DNA of 64,000 nucleotides, taken from assembly GCA_007449985.2 (NCBI GenBank), contig VIIQ02000667.1:248001-312000 (forward strand). Direction: 5' to 3'. Below are positions 1 to 11,475 of the stretch, piece after piece. The first letter of the stretch is position 1, and each line of letters begins with the position of its first letter. This DNA is from Desmodesmus armatus (Eukaryota > Chlorophyta > Chlorophyceae > Sphaeropleales > Scenedesmaceae). The position numbers and the translations under genes were made by a program. Under the pieces are notes generated by a model, which was given only the letters and a program-made list of their open reading frames with translations, did not search any database and was not told the DNA's origin.

Positions 1-29
1 GTACGGACCACAGGTGGGTGGGTGTAGGG

Positions 30-790
30 CTTTGGGGGGGGGGTGCCAGCGTGCGTACCACCCTCGACTCCCTGGGGTGTTCAGAAAATTGACTTGCCAA
101 TCCAACACCCTTCAACACCCTTTCTTGCCTTCCCCTCTGGGTCCCTGCCGAGGTTTATGCCGTTGTGCGCGCCACCAGACTCTCCAGCAGCACTTAGAAA
201 CCGCACTAGCTACACCGTCACCCCGCCCCCCTCTCTCCCATGCCTGCCCTTCTCTCCTCGGCTTGCTGCAGGCATTGACTTTGGCCTGTTTTTGTGCGGA
301 GGAGTTTGCAGTTGTGCGCGCCACCCTCGACTCCCTGGGGTGTCCATTTGTTCAGCCGATCCAACGCCCTTCAACACCCATTCTTGCCCCCCCCCCCCGC
401 CTTCCTCCACTGCTGGCTGCAGGCACTGCTGCTGGCCGGTTTCCCTGCGGGGGAGTATGCAGTTTGCGTGCCACCCTGGACTCTGATATCCAGAAATTTT
501 TCTTGTCGATCCAACACCCTGGAACACCCTTTCTTGCCCCCCCCCCCCCCCCCGCGCCTGCTTCGTTTGCTGCAGGCACTGCTGCTGGCCGGTTTCCGTG
601 CCGAGGAGTATGCAGTAGTGCGTGCCACCCTCGACTCCCTAGGGGCCCTATGGCTCCCTGTGAAGGTGGTACCAGCATTTGATGACATGTTGAATGCCCT
701 CCAAACCCTTTTTTTCCCCGTGTCCCCACCCACCTGCTCTGCTTGCACCCCCCCCCCCCCCGCCTCCTCCGGCACAACTGCTTGCCGCAG
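30..790 (+). repeat. Degenerate tandem copies of one exon start plus its intron
   Basis: Five decayed copies of the exon that begins at 791 lie upstream of it, at about 32-86, 130-185, 288-345, 430-492 and 573-650. Each keeps the reading 'EEYAVVRATLDSLG' in part, and each is followed by a spacer with a 'CCAACACCCTTCAACACCC' like core and a run of C before the next copy. The copy at 573-712 is the longest and reaches into the 'VKVVP..DDML' part of the exon. Spacing is irregular (about 100 to 220 bases) because the poly-C tracts differ in length. The copies carry frame changes and are probably intronic or 5' non-coding debris. The real 5' end of the gene lies left of the window. Confidence 0.75.
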
Positions 791-2938
791 GCATTGCTGC
801 TGGCCGGTTTCCGTGCCGAGGAGTATGCCGTTGTGCGCGCCACCCTCGACTCTCTAGGGGCCCACCAAGTGAAGGTGGTGCCAGCTTCAGATGACATGTT
901 GAATGACACGCTGGATTTTGCTTTGGCAACACCGGAGGTGGACTGGTCTGCCCCAAGGCCCCCTGAGTGGATCCAAGGGGGCGGCTGGGGCAGCCAACGG
1001 ACAGTTCTGTTCTCAGGTGTGTGCGTTTCGCTGGTGCACAGTTTGGGTGCTGACCCTGCTCAGTGGGGAACCTGTCTGCCAGATGGGCCAGCCGGCGCAT
1101 TGTTGTCATGCGGGTAGTGACTGCACACGCAACTAGGTGTAGCCCAAAACCACCGCATCCAGCTAAGGTATATCAACTGCTAGAGGCCCAGGGTCTGCCT
1201 CCCCTCACCCCCTTCAAATTGACACCCTCCCTTTCACACACACCGAGTCATGAGAATGTGTCAACACGCCATCACCATTCCCGCCTATATTCAGGTCTGT
1301 CCATCAAGGCCCAGGCCACCCTGCTAGAGCTCCTAGAAGCTCAGGGTCTGCCACCGCTGTGTGTCACAATGGCTGTCAAGGAGCAGGCAGGACGCAAACT
1401 GGGGGAGGTGCTGGCTGAAGCAGTCAAGGTGGGTGTTGATACCGGGATGTCACAGTGTACATTTTCTACTGTGTGTGTGGTTGTCAGCAAAGGGAGTGTG
1501 TGTCGGGTGTACGGTGTGTGCGTGTGTGTGGTATATTGTTGTAGAGTGTACAACAGCCTGTGTTGCTGGAGGCCCCAGCTTTTTGTGGGTCTGTCAAGCT
1601 GACGCGGTAGCGGTGTGTATATGTGTGCTGCTGGTGGTGGTGTGGGTCGGTGGGGTGGGGGCGCAAGCTGGGTGAGGTGCTGGCTGGGGCAGTCAAGGTG
1701 GGTGTCAAGACTGGGGACGTCTCAATGTGCGGTGTGTACCGTGTGTGTATGAGTGTGTGTCAGCAGAGGGAGTGTGTACCGTGTGCTGAATGTGTCGACA
1801 GATGGAGTACTTGGATACATGCAAGCTCACCAAGACTGTCCTGCTAGTGTGTGGGCGTGTGGTGTCTTGCTCTACACTGTACTTGTGCGTGTGCGTGTGG
1901 TGTCTTGCTCTACACTGTACTGGCAGTGTACAACATGCCATGTCGTTGGAGGCTCCAGCTTCTTTGTAGGTGCGTCAAGGTGATGCAGTTGGTGTTTATA
2001 AATTAATAATTAATCATAATTATCTGTGCGCTGGTGGTGGTGGGTGGGGGGGGGGGGTCGGGGGAGGGGGGCGCAAGCTGGGTGAGGTGCTGGCTGGGGC
2101 AGTCAAGGTGGGTGAAGGGGGGGGGGGAGTGCAGGTGTGTACAGACACAGAGAGTGCGTTGCCATCCAAAGTTGGGTACAACTTCGTGGGTATGTGTGTC
2201 CAAGACACTGGGCTTGAGTCAAGCTGATGCAAACAATGTGTGCGGAAAGGAGGGGGGAGGGGGGGGGGGGGGCGTATGCATCTGGAGGGGCTGACTGCAT
2301 GGGCAGGAAGCATGTTGATGCGCACCCAGCCTTCACCCCTGAATGGTGGGGAGAAGAGCAGGCCAACCCTTTGTGCTTCCCTGACGTCACTGATCCACCC
2401 TTTCCTGTTTCCTGTATCTACCAAATCCTCCTGCCCCTTTTGCTTCAACTGCAGTCTCAGCGTGGCTACAAGCCAACACCCATCACCCCCTGGAAGATGA
2501 CCCTCTCCCTTGCTGCCCTGACCTCCTCCCTCCTCTTCCCCCCCCCCCCCCCCACTTGACCTGTCCCCTGCATTGTTTCCCCTTGATCTTCCCCATGCAT
2601 AATATAGTCCTTGGCCTTCCCCCTGACCTTTTCCGATGTAATTGCACCATTTGCTTCAACTGCAGTCTCAGCGTGGCTACAAGCCAACACCCATCACACC
2701 CTGGGAGATGAACAGGCCAGCCCCACAGGCACAGTCTCAGCCCTCTGCCACCACCCCCAGCAGCAGCAGCACCAGCAGCGGCGGCGGCAGGTCGTCTGCC
2801 CCCTGGGTGCCTGGCAAGAAGGGTCGGCTGTTTGCCAAGCGCGGCCGCGGCAGCGGCAGCAGCGGTGTTGTGGGTGGCGATGGCTTGGAGTCTCTACAGG
2901 ACTTGATACCCCCTGAGGTAGCACGTGCGAGGCTTAGG
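791..2938 (+). CDS. DUF3783-like domain protein, N-terminal exons
   Basis: Three exons join in phase: 791-1016 (acceptor CCGCAG, ends phase 1 at TCTCAG/GTGTGT), 1295-1428 (acceptor ATTCAG, ends at GTCAAG/GTGGGT) and 2666-2938 (acceptor CTGCAG, ends at TTAGG/GTGAGC). Exon 1 reads ALLLAGFRAEEYAVVRATLD and continues to WGSQRTVLFSG. Exon 2 reads LSIKAQATLLELLEAQGLPP and ends in GRKLGEVLAEAVK. The pattern 'VLFSGL, helix, GLPP, then LGELL..' resembles the small DUF3783 family, whose function is unknown to me. Exon 3 starts SQRGYKPTPITPWEM, then becomes Ser/Pro-rich with a basic stretch (GKKGRLFAKRGRG). The gene is partial on the left. It probably continues into the exons at 5012-7891 because the phases match, but up to 2 kb of intron lies between, so a missed exon is possible. 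The domain call is by eye and tentative. Confidence 0.6.
1429..2665 (+). repeat. Intron with duplicated exon ends and (TG)n
   Basis: The end of the exon at 1295-1428 (GCGCAAGCTGGGTGAGGTGC and its donor) is repeated at about 1662-1712 and 2071-2116, each time followed by a GTGGGT donor. The start of the next exon (CTGCAG/TCTCAGCGTGGCTAC) is present as an extra copy at about 2438-2500, with the true or last copy at 2650. TG-rich tracts fill 1470-1560 and 1740-1910, and G runs of 7 to 13 bases occur around 2047, 2119 and 2258. Whether any extra copy is used as an alternative exon cannot be told from sequence. Confidence 0.7.
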
Positions 2939-5011
2939 GTGAGCGGTGGGTGGTGAGTTCGGGGGGGGGGGGGGTTGGCCTAGAATTGGGGTGAGTTTGA
3001 GAGGGGGAGGGGATGGCCTGGAGTCGTTGCAGGACTGATACGGCCTGAAGTGGCACGTGCAAGGCTGAGGGTGAGCGGTGGGTGGTGGATGATGCCTAAG
3101 AGGGGGGGGGGCTACCCCTGCTGAGCGAGACATATGTGTTCCATACGTATGAAACATCAGGGAAGTGGTGGGGTGTGTCACATTGGGGGTGGGGTTGGTT
3201 TTGGGCCTTTGGCGGCCGATTACGACGTTGGCTTGCTGTTTCCTTACTTGAAGGGGCCGGTGACCGCCTTGACGATATTCATCACCGGCTGGTTGCAGCT
3301 GCATAATAATGATAGCGGCCAAAGTATCAGGATAAATGGTTTACAAGGGCAACGACACCCAGCATCGGAAGGGAAGCAAGAATAATATCGGCCTTTGAAA
3401 GTTCGCGCCGATTTATTAAACCCTAGCGGAAATTGCGTCTGGACAGATGGCAAATTGCTGTATGGGCACCCAGCACGGATGTGTTCCCATCTTTGTGTGT
3501 TCCCAGTGTCTCCACAGGAAATCTTGCTACCACCCCGGTTCCGGGCACTGTCTCACCCAGCACGGATGGTTCAGCTGAGCGCCGGCATGCCGAATGGCCA
3601 CCGGAATGACTCGCGTTCGATCCCTGTGGGCGTCAGCTCCTGCTTAGGTTGCTTTTTGGGTGGCCGTCCTTGCTTTGCCAAAAAAACGCCCTGTCGGCAT
3701 TATATGTGTATATTCCCTGCTCACTCGGAAGCGTGCTGCAAGCCTTCCTGTGGCGTGTGTGTTTCCTGGTGATCTCATAGCCCGGCTGCAGAGCTCACAC
3801 CCCCCACCCTGGCCAGAACTACATTACATCATCAAAGCAAAACAACAATATATCAACATAAGTATGATCAAGCATGTCAACATACATGCACCTGTTGCAA
3901 TAGCTTTTTCAGAGAGCCAACGGTCTATACATGCTTTCAGGCCGGCTCCTATTCTTTACTATGCCAAGCTATCAGTGCATAGTGCATAGTGCATAGTGCA
4001 GTCTATCTGTCTGTTTGTCTGTTATTCGTGACTAATTGATTTTTGGTGTGCAATCTGGGTGCACTCTGTGAATCGTGGTGTGCACTCTGAGGCTCGTGAA
4101 CGTGGAACGGCCCTTCAAGCAGCTGCATATACATGCATACAACATTGCTTCCTTGACGGGTCCTCACAGATCGAGCAGCAGCAACATACATGGCATGTAC
4201 CAAGCCACTGCTTTAAATCAGCGAGGTGCTCCTGCCCCCCTGGGCCTTGCATTTGCTAGTGAGATATGCAAACCAGAATGACTGGGCAGCGCCTGTAACT
4301 GTGTGCTGACTAGGCAGCTTTGCCCTGCAGCACCACGAGTGATGTACATGGTTTAGCACTAAGCCGTGAGCACAAAAGCGGCAACATGCAAGGGCTGATG
4401 CCAACTCCTGACTGGCACGTCATGTTGCACCCAACACCTTTAGGCATTGTGCATGAGGATACAGTACAGATAAAGGGTCACATGCAAAGGAACAAACTTT
4501 ACAGTGCCTTGGCAAGGGAAGAAAGCACTAGACAGTGGCTTGCTGAATTTGGTGCTATGGACATGTCAGCAAGACAGCCATGCAGAGCACCTGCTGCACT
4601 GTGTGGCTTCACCAGTGTCAAAGACTTATCAAAAACAAAGACTTGTTGAAAGTGGCCGTGCTCCTGCTCCACCAGCATGCTGTGCTGTCAAGCCTTCAAA
4701 CTGCGCATGCGCCTCTTGCTCCCATGTGTGCTTTGCGCAGCTCTTTTGCTGAGCCAAATTACTGTAACGGTACTGTACATGTAACTGTAAGCTGGACACC
4801 CCAGAGTGAAGACCCCTGTATGAGTGGCCAGTGTGTTGAGCAGCAGGCGCTGCACAACGCTTGTGTACTGCCTAGGGCTTCTCCTATGCTGCTGTGGCAG
4901 GGAGGTCAAGTTGTCCCCAATGCTGCCTCTGACCTCTGTCGTTGCTTTTGCCGCTGTTTGAATTATGCTGCAAAGTTTGACGCCATCATCCCAGGCAAGA
5001 ACAGCCCTCAG
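2939..5011 (+). other. Probable long intron, no secure exon
   Basis: A second copy of the end of the upstream exon (GGAGTCGTTGCAGGACTGAT and on to GGTGAGCGGTGGGTGGTG) lies at about 3007-3092, frame-shifted against the first. A short (AGTGCAT)n run is at about 3974-4000. From 3100 to 4990 no open frame has both a coding look and flanking splice sites that I would defend. It may be one intron, or it may hide a gene boundary. Confidence 0.4.
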
Positions 5012-5019
5012 CAGCGCCC

Positions 5020-5063
<44 letters not shown>

Positions 5064-6098
5064 GAGAGCAGCAGCAGCAGCAGCAGCAGCAGGCGTATGC
5101 ATACCAGGGTTCAGCACAAGGTGTTGGGGCCAGCTCAACAGGCATGGAGGATGATGGTGAGGAAGAGCCAGCTCCCACTAGGTGAGAATGGGGGATGGGG
5201 GTGGGGGGTGGTTGGGGGGGGGGACTAGAGTGGTAGTCGGTGGGACAGTGAGTGTGTGGATGGAAAATTGGGTGTGCGGATGGGTTGTATGGGTAGGTTA
5301 TCTTTGTCCAGAGCCCTGGAAATGACATTGGGCAGGCTGAAGCGGTTGACTCATTGTACATGGTATGTGCATGTTCATCCTATGCACACATTGATGTGTG
5401 TAAGGGGACGCCCCAAGGTGAAACCAACTTATGTATATGGCGACCAAACTGGTGTGTATCACGGGTGGCAAGACTGTGAAATGCCACCGTAAGACATTTC
5501 AAACATGTACATGTGCCAATGTGTTTGATGTGCAGGCTGCCTGACTCTGCCTCTTCAGACCAAGACCTCCTAGACTGGTTCAACAATGAACTGGGTGGAC
5601 CATCTGTGGAGCTGCCATGGACGGAAGGGGACAGCAGCAGCAGTGCAGCAGCGGCGGCGGCTGCAGCGGGCATGGGCTTTCAGCAGCCAAACGAGCAGCA
5701 GCGGCAGCAGCAGGAGGTTGATGGTGTCTTAGATGACCTCTTTGCAGCAGCTGGGGCAGGCACCAGCAGCAGCAGCAGCAATACCGGCGACACTTTACTA
5801 GACGACCTGTTGCCCCGCACCACTCCCCATTCTTATGCTTCCACCACCAGCAGCAGCGGCAGCAGCAGTAGTAGTGGCGGCTTCACTCCCAGCCGCCCCT
5901 CTTCACAACGGCTTACAACCGACCAAGGTTTTGAGCTTGATGTGTCAGACCCTGGTGATGAGTCAACCTCCGTCCTGTCAGTTATACAGTCAGCGCTCAA
6001 GTCTGGTGTCGCCCCAGACCAACTCAAGGCGCTGATAGATGCAGCAGCAGCTGAGTCAGCAGCAGCAGACGATGAAGTGGACCTACTGCTCAACAAGG

Positions 6099-6133
<35 letters not shown>

Positions 6134-7891
6134 AGAGCGCAGCCGCCGCCCAGACCCCAGCAGCAGCAGCAGCAGCAGGCGCGTCAGTACGGGCCCTCCC
6201 CTCCTCCTGCTGCTGATGCAGAGGGGCTGGTGAACCTGAGGCCAGAAGTGGAGGCAGCCTTTGAGAACAAACAGGTCAGTGGGGTGGGGTGGGGTGTCTG
6301 TGCGTCACCAACACCTGGTATAAACCAACATAACAACCGCCTTGGGCTGCCAGTATCGATTGCCTTGGGCTGCTTCTGTTCAGGTTGAGCGACAAACCAT
6401 GAGTGCCCTTGCCGTCGTGCTTCTGTCGCCAGCTAGTCACCAACCCTCAAGCCTGCAGGGCAACACTGCAATGCACCATGTGCTTTACTTGAGCCCCTGG
6501 CCCCCTTGTGGGTTGCATGGCTCTGCCGTGTCAACTACTGTGACTGTAACTGTTTGCTGCTTGCGTTGATCACAGGTCAAGTTTGTTGACCTCAGCAAGG
6601 TGCCTGATAGGTTTTCAATGTCGCACACTCATCTCCTAGTGCAAACACCCTACACCCTACACCCTGAATCCTGAACCTCATCCACATGCTTAGTGTTCCT
6701 CATTGTACAATGCCCTTCTGACATGACAGGTCAAGTTTGTTGATCTCAGCAAGCTGCCCAAGAAGTACAAGCAGAGCTACAGCCTCGACGCACTGCGGCA
6801 GCAGCGCCAGCAGCAGCAGCAGAAGGCCATCGAACTCGAGCAGCAGCAGGAGCAGCAGGAGCGGGAACAGCAGCAGCAGCAGTTGGAGCAGGGTAAGGTG
6901 CCGCAGCGGTGGTGGCAGAAGCAGAGCAAGCGGCAGCAGCTGGCACGCAGCTTGCCTGCCCAGGTTTTAGATAAGCTGCCCCCTGGGGGTACGGTGGTGA
7001 AGGTGGATATGGGCACCCCAGAAGCAGCAGCAGCGGCGGCGGCGGCTGGCGCTGCTGGGGAAGCAGCTGGCAGCGATTGGGCCGACGGCAGCAGTGGCAG
7101 CAGCAGCAGTAGGGTGCGACCTCTGTATGACTTGGACAGTAGCAGCAGCAGCAGCAGCAGCAGCGGCGGCGGCGACTGGGCGGATGCCATTGCTGGTGCT
7201 AGTGGATTGGCAGCAGCTCGGTCAGCGGGGCTAGTGCTGGGGACATATCGCAGTCGTCAGGGGCCGGGCGGTATGAAGCAGAGTTCAGAGACCTGCCACC
7301 ATCACCGTCACGATACTCGCAGTTAGCGGCAGGAGGGGGAGGTGATGACGAAGGTTACTTCGGCTCTGGCCCCAGCAGCAGCGGCAGCAGCAGCAGTGGG
7401 AAGAAAGGCAGCTCTCAGAAGAACAGCAGGCAGCAGAGGGAGAAGCAGCAGCAGCCGACCCTGACTTTATCCTAGATGAGTCAAAGCTGCAGCAGCTTGT
7501 TGACTCAGCCAGGAGTGAGGGGCTCGATGTGTCTAGGGCGTTGGCCGAGGCTGTAGCGTTTGGGGTGCAGATCGATGCTACAGCTGCTGCTGCAGTGGGG
7601 GTGGAGCTGCCACCTCCTGATGCAGTGGAGGCAGCACGTGAGGGCATTGTGGCAGCAATACGGGACATGCAGGAGCAGGAGCAGCAGCCTTCAGCAGCAG
7701 CAGCAGCAGCAGCAGTTCAGGGGGGTCAGGATGCCGGTGAGGCGCAGTCTAATGGCAGCAGCAGCAGCAGCAGTGCTGGTAGGGGTGGCAGGAGTAGAGC
7801 CTGGGGTACCGGCCTGACGGCTGCTGTGCAGCGTGCCAAGGCACACAAGAGCAGCAGCAGCAGCAGCAGTAGCAGCAGTAGCAGCAGCTGA
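5012..7891 (+). CDS. Gln/Ser/Ala-rich protein, C-terminal exons of the gene above
   Basis: Exons 5012-5181, 5536-6274 and 6730 to about 7270 join in phase. The junctions are CTAG/GTGAG with TGCAG/GCTGCC, then AACAG/GTCAGT with GACAG/GTCAAG. They read QRPQQQ.., EDDGEEEPAPTRLPDSASSD, an acidic segment with LLDWFNNELGG and a repeated DDLF/DDLL motif, a poly-Ala tract, then VKFVDLSKLPKKYKQSYSLD and a Gln/Glu-rich stretch (KVPQRWWQKQSKRQQLARSL). The protein ends in SSSSSS at 7891. After about 7262 the frame moves twice: frame 1 to 3, then to frame 2 by about 7380. Frame 2 holds EERQLSEEQQAAEGE and DFILDESKLQQLVDSARSEG. Each step equals loss of one base, or short introns I could not define. No catalytic domain is visible. 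It may be a scaffold or regulatory protein; the function is unknown. Confidence 0.6.
6574..6625 (+). repeat. Duplicated exon start (VKFVDLSK) inside the intron
   Basis: The first 24 bases of the exon at 6730 plus its acceptor (ACAGGTCAAGTTTGTTGA) occur a second time about 150 bases upstream. The extra copy diverges right after 'CTCAGCAAG'. If spliced it would add a short alternative exon or lead to a different frame. Confidence 0.75.
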
Positions 7892-9210
7892 GGGCTGTAC
7901 AGATAGTGCTACAAGCACCGCGGCCGCATGGCGTGTGGTGCTCAGGCAGCCTGGAGGTGTCACTTATGTTGACCCTCATGTTGGATGTGGAGATTTGGAT
8001 GTGGTGATGGATTGTGGGTACTGTACTTGCGTATGAACGGGGGGAGGCTGCTCCATGCGGTCACTTCCATCACTGGGCGGTGCTCAGTGTATGCGGGTGC
8101 CTTTTGTGTCGCTGTTACAGTTTCAGGCATTGCCATCAGTGCCGGCCAGCTAGCAGCTTGGTCAGCCTAGGTGTTTCTCTGTGAGGCTGCATTACCCTGA
8201 TCGCCTGTACATGGGTGGGTTGGATGTGAGGAAGCCCTATGCTCTGCTCAAGGTGTGCACTGTCTAGATGCTAGCCAGAAGTCGACAGTCCACGCTTAGT
8301 AAAGGCGCCGCGAAGAAGCGGCTTTGCAGCTGGCATGCTAGTGTATAAACTGCAGCAGAGCGAATGGTGAGGTCCACCCTTCCAGCTCGTCTTCAAGCCA
8401 AAGAGGGGTGTCACAGCCGCAGGATGCAACCAGCTGTACTGGTCTAGCTTCAGCTGCACATGCATATGCATCACTAACCACTTCTTTTCGTTGACAGACA
8501 CGGCAGCTTCAGCCTCTGCGATCTTACTACAACAGCTGTACTGGTCACTGGCAAGCAGATCAAGTCCTGGGATGGACCAAGGTCACTTGAGGAAGGCACT
8601 TGCAGTGACACGCTGCCAATACGGTCGCTTGTGCCATGCAACTGCTCTCTGAGTAGGTGGTGGTGATTGCACACCACTGTTCCTGTGTCTGGACTTATCG
8701 AAAGGTGTGACAAGTGCAGGCCGGAAGAAGGGACTTCCGGGTTCTTCTGCCAGGAAGTCGGTCGGCCCCGTAACACCGGTTTTCCGTCGTGTTGTCATTT
8801 TCTGCAAGATCGCATTGTTTATCAGTACTACCAGTAGCCTCCCACCAGCATCCCAGCATGTCACCTTCCACAGGAATATCCACAGGATGCAGTTTGCTTG
8901 GTGCCGTGATGTGCATGCTTTTGGTGCTTTGTGAGGCAGCTTCGTCTCAGGCTCCTTCTGAAGAGAACTGTGCAGGGTCTGGAGCCACAGTCAGGCACCT
9001 GGTGCGTGGGTCACAACGGCAACCGTGCTGCAACAGCAGGACAGACTGGCGCAGTTGTGACAGCAGGGAACTATCCTGTACGCAAATTCAGTGGCAAAAG
9101 CAACCCAAGCAGCAAAACAGCCTCAAAAGTTTGGCCCATTTTGGGCTCACAATGGGCTCATTTGGGCTCATGTGCATGAAGCACCGTTTGTGCCTTCTGC
9201 TGTTGTGCAG
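7892..9210. other. Gene-poor stretch between two plus-strand genes
   Basis: This stretch contains the presumed 3' untranslated region of the gene ending at 7891. An open stretch near 8700-8830 (frame with CDKCRPEEGTSGFFCQEVG) could be an exon of the next gene but has no convincing splice pair. No repeat or RNA gene was recognised. Confidence 0.35.
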
Positions 9211-11475
9211 ATACTCTATGACTTGAGGACAGCAGATGCACAGACCCTAGCTGCAGTGAATCAGCTGTTCAGGCAGAGGATGCAGGAGTGTGAATCAGTG
9301 TTATATCCAGGGAGCAGCTATGGCGGCGCAGCAATTACGGCTACGCCCACTGTTTATGGGTACGTCCTTACCAGCAGTCCAGCAGTTTGGCCATTGGTGT
9401 GCAGGGCGATGGAAAGCCTGCATGTTGCATGGCATGCAGCCAGGATACTACACGTCTGACTTTGTGCCCTGTTGCCTCTTGTGCGTAACATGGTGCTTAG
9501 CCATAGCCACAGGGAACCCATAGCGCAATAGCCAAAGCAAGCTAGCTTTGGGCTTTTGATTGCCAGTGACTGCACCATGTAGATGGTTTGCAGCTGCTTC
9601 CGTCCTCCCAAGGCCAGCATGCTCTGCACACCACCATCCAAAAGAACCTGCTTGTTGCAGTGCAAGACCATAGAAGGGGCCGCGCTTTCCACTGTGCTGT
9701 GCTGTTATGTGGCTGGTGTGTGCTGTCAGGTTTCCCCCAAGCCGGCCAATGCCTGTGAGTGCCACCATTGCAGACTGGGTGGGCTGGCTGGATTTCACAT
9801 CCATTGAGGGTATGCGCAAGTGCCTGAAGATCAACAACAGGACAGGTGAGGACAGGGCATGGCCTGCCTGGCAGCTGGGTGACGCCTTCTCTTCCTCTCC
9901 AAGGGTTTGAGCAAAGGTGTTGCACAGTGTGCAGCAGTCTGCTGTTGATGGGCCACCCTGACACTCACACTAATTGAGAGAACAATCAACCTCACACACT
10001 CAACGCTTCAGATTCACCATGCTAACATGAGCAGCCCTCCCAGCCCTCTCAGCCTGCAACTGCCAAACACAGCCCATGTTTCAGTTGTGCAGCTGCTTGC
10101 CAGCCTGGCACGTACATCACGCTACCAATCAGCCGGGATCATCCTCCTGCACTGCTCGCTCACTCAATCACCCCACTGACTGCTGCCACATTGGTGGTCC
10201 TGCATGCAGGCACTCTGAAGGCCATGCGGGCCTACGCACAGCCCAACGGTCGTATTGACCTTATCACACGCAAACACACTGTGCCGGGCGAAAAGCACGA
10301 ACCCTGCCCACTGCCAAACTCCTATGCGCCTGCCACGATACGCTACATATGGACGTACATCTTCGCTCCAGGTGTGTACTACAGTCATGCAGGGTATCAA
10401 GCTGGCTGCGAGTGTAACAGTAATGTAACAGTTACAGTAACAGTATTATGAGAGGTCATACCCAGCCACAGCTACAGACTTCAGCACTGCAACGCACCGC
10501 ACATGCCACAGGGGAGACCAGGATCCAGGGGACACAGGGCAGCTGTGATGGGTGGCAGTTGCCCTGGCACCACAGACTGATAGAAAAGGCTGGGCAGGTT
10601 TGCCAGCTTTGCCAGCTTTTTTTTGAGAGGAAGTGGTGCAGCTGTGACAACAAGCCAAGCAGGGGCGGCAGCAACATCTTCTTCTTGGGTGAATCACTTT
10701 GAGTCGAGTTTGGTGTTGTGCGTGTCTCTTATTCCCCCACCAGCTTACTAGCAGCATCACTCATTGCAAGAATTGGGGCACTCCTTTTCCACCCTGCAGA
10801 CACCAATCGAGCGGCAGCCTGTAAGAAGGGTGCGGCTCTGTGGCACCGCATGCTCAAGACCGGTGGCAACGACGTGCGCCATGGGACGTCCTGCTCACTG
10901 TTGTCTAACCAGGAGGCACGCAGCTATGGAATCGAGTTCAACAGCGGGTTTGGTGAGTATGAATTTCAAGTGGTGCCGAGGCAGCATTGTTGCTATGGCT
11001 GGCCTTGTGATAGTGGGCGAATAATTACTGTACTCTCCGCACGCACACCACTCGGGCGTTGGGGTATCTAAGCATAGACCACTGCCTGATGCTGTGATGC
11101 AGCCCCTGGGTGTTGGTGTGTAGCGATGCACATATACAAGGTGAGGGTCCTCAAATTTGCCCGCCCCACAAGTTTGTAATGGGTTGCCACTTGGCACCGT
11201 GCTGTGGTAACTTCCCTGTTGCCAACACTCACACGGCTGCCTTCCTGTACGCGTTGCAAGACACGCCGACAAAGCCGACACTGCCGATGACAACGCCCAT
11301 GCATGGTGATGTCCCTCGCTGTGCAGGTGGCTACGTCGACTTTGTATCTCTGCGGGACATGACACGGTATCTTGCCAGCAACAACCCCACCATCCAGTCA
11401 AACCGGAAGCAGCTGCGGACGCTCGGGGTCTATGCGGCGCGAGCAGCAATCGCACTGCCATGGAGCGGTCGGTGA
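9211..11475 (+). CDS. Unrecognised multi-exon gene
   Basis: Candidate exons are 9211-9359, 9774-9845, 10210-10371, 10800-10952 and 11327-11475. The last four fit together perfectly, each intron being phase 1 with clean sites (ACAG/GTGAGG, CCAG/GTGTGT, TTTG/GTGAGT; acceptors TTGCAG, ATGCAG, CTGCAG, GTGCAG). The first (ILYDLRTADAQTLAAVNQLF) ends in phase 2, so one exon is missing between it and 9774. The joined product reads DWVGWLDFTSIEGMRKCLKI, GTLKAMRAYAQPNGRIDLIT, an APATIRYIWTYIFAP segment, DTNRAAACKKGAALWHRML, and GGYVDFVSLRDMTRYLASNN before TGA at 11473. The same frame stays open after that TGA (FIKIVVHSPSSLRLREDVLQ). I do not recognise a family. The consistent phases and protein-like composition make it likely real; the 5' end is not found. 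Confidence 0.5.

Noticed and set aside
1470..1910. TG-rich open frames around 1.3-1.9 kb
   Set aside because: They are Val/Cys translations of (TG)n intron sequence between well-defined exons.
5022..5100. Long Cys/Leu-rich open frames opposite CAG tracts (also at 20805-21233 and elsewhere)
   Set aside because: They are the reverse or shifted translation of trinucleotide repeats (CTG, TGC, GCA) and have no other support.
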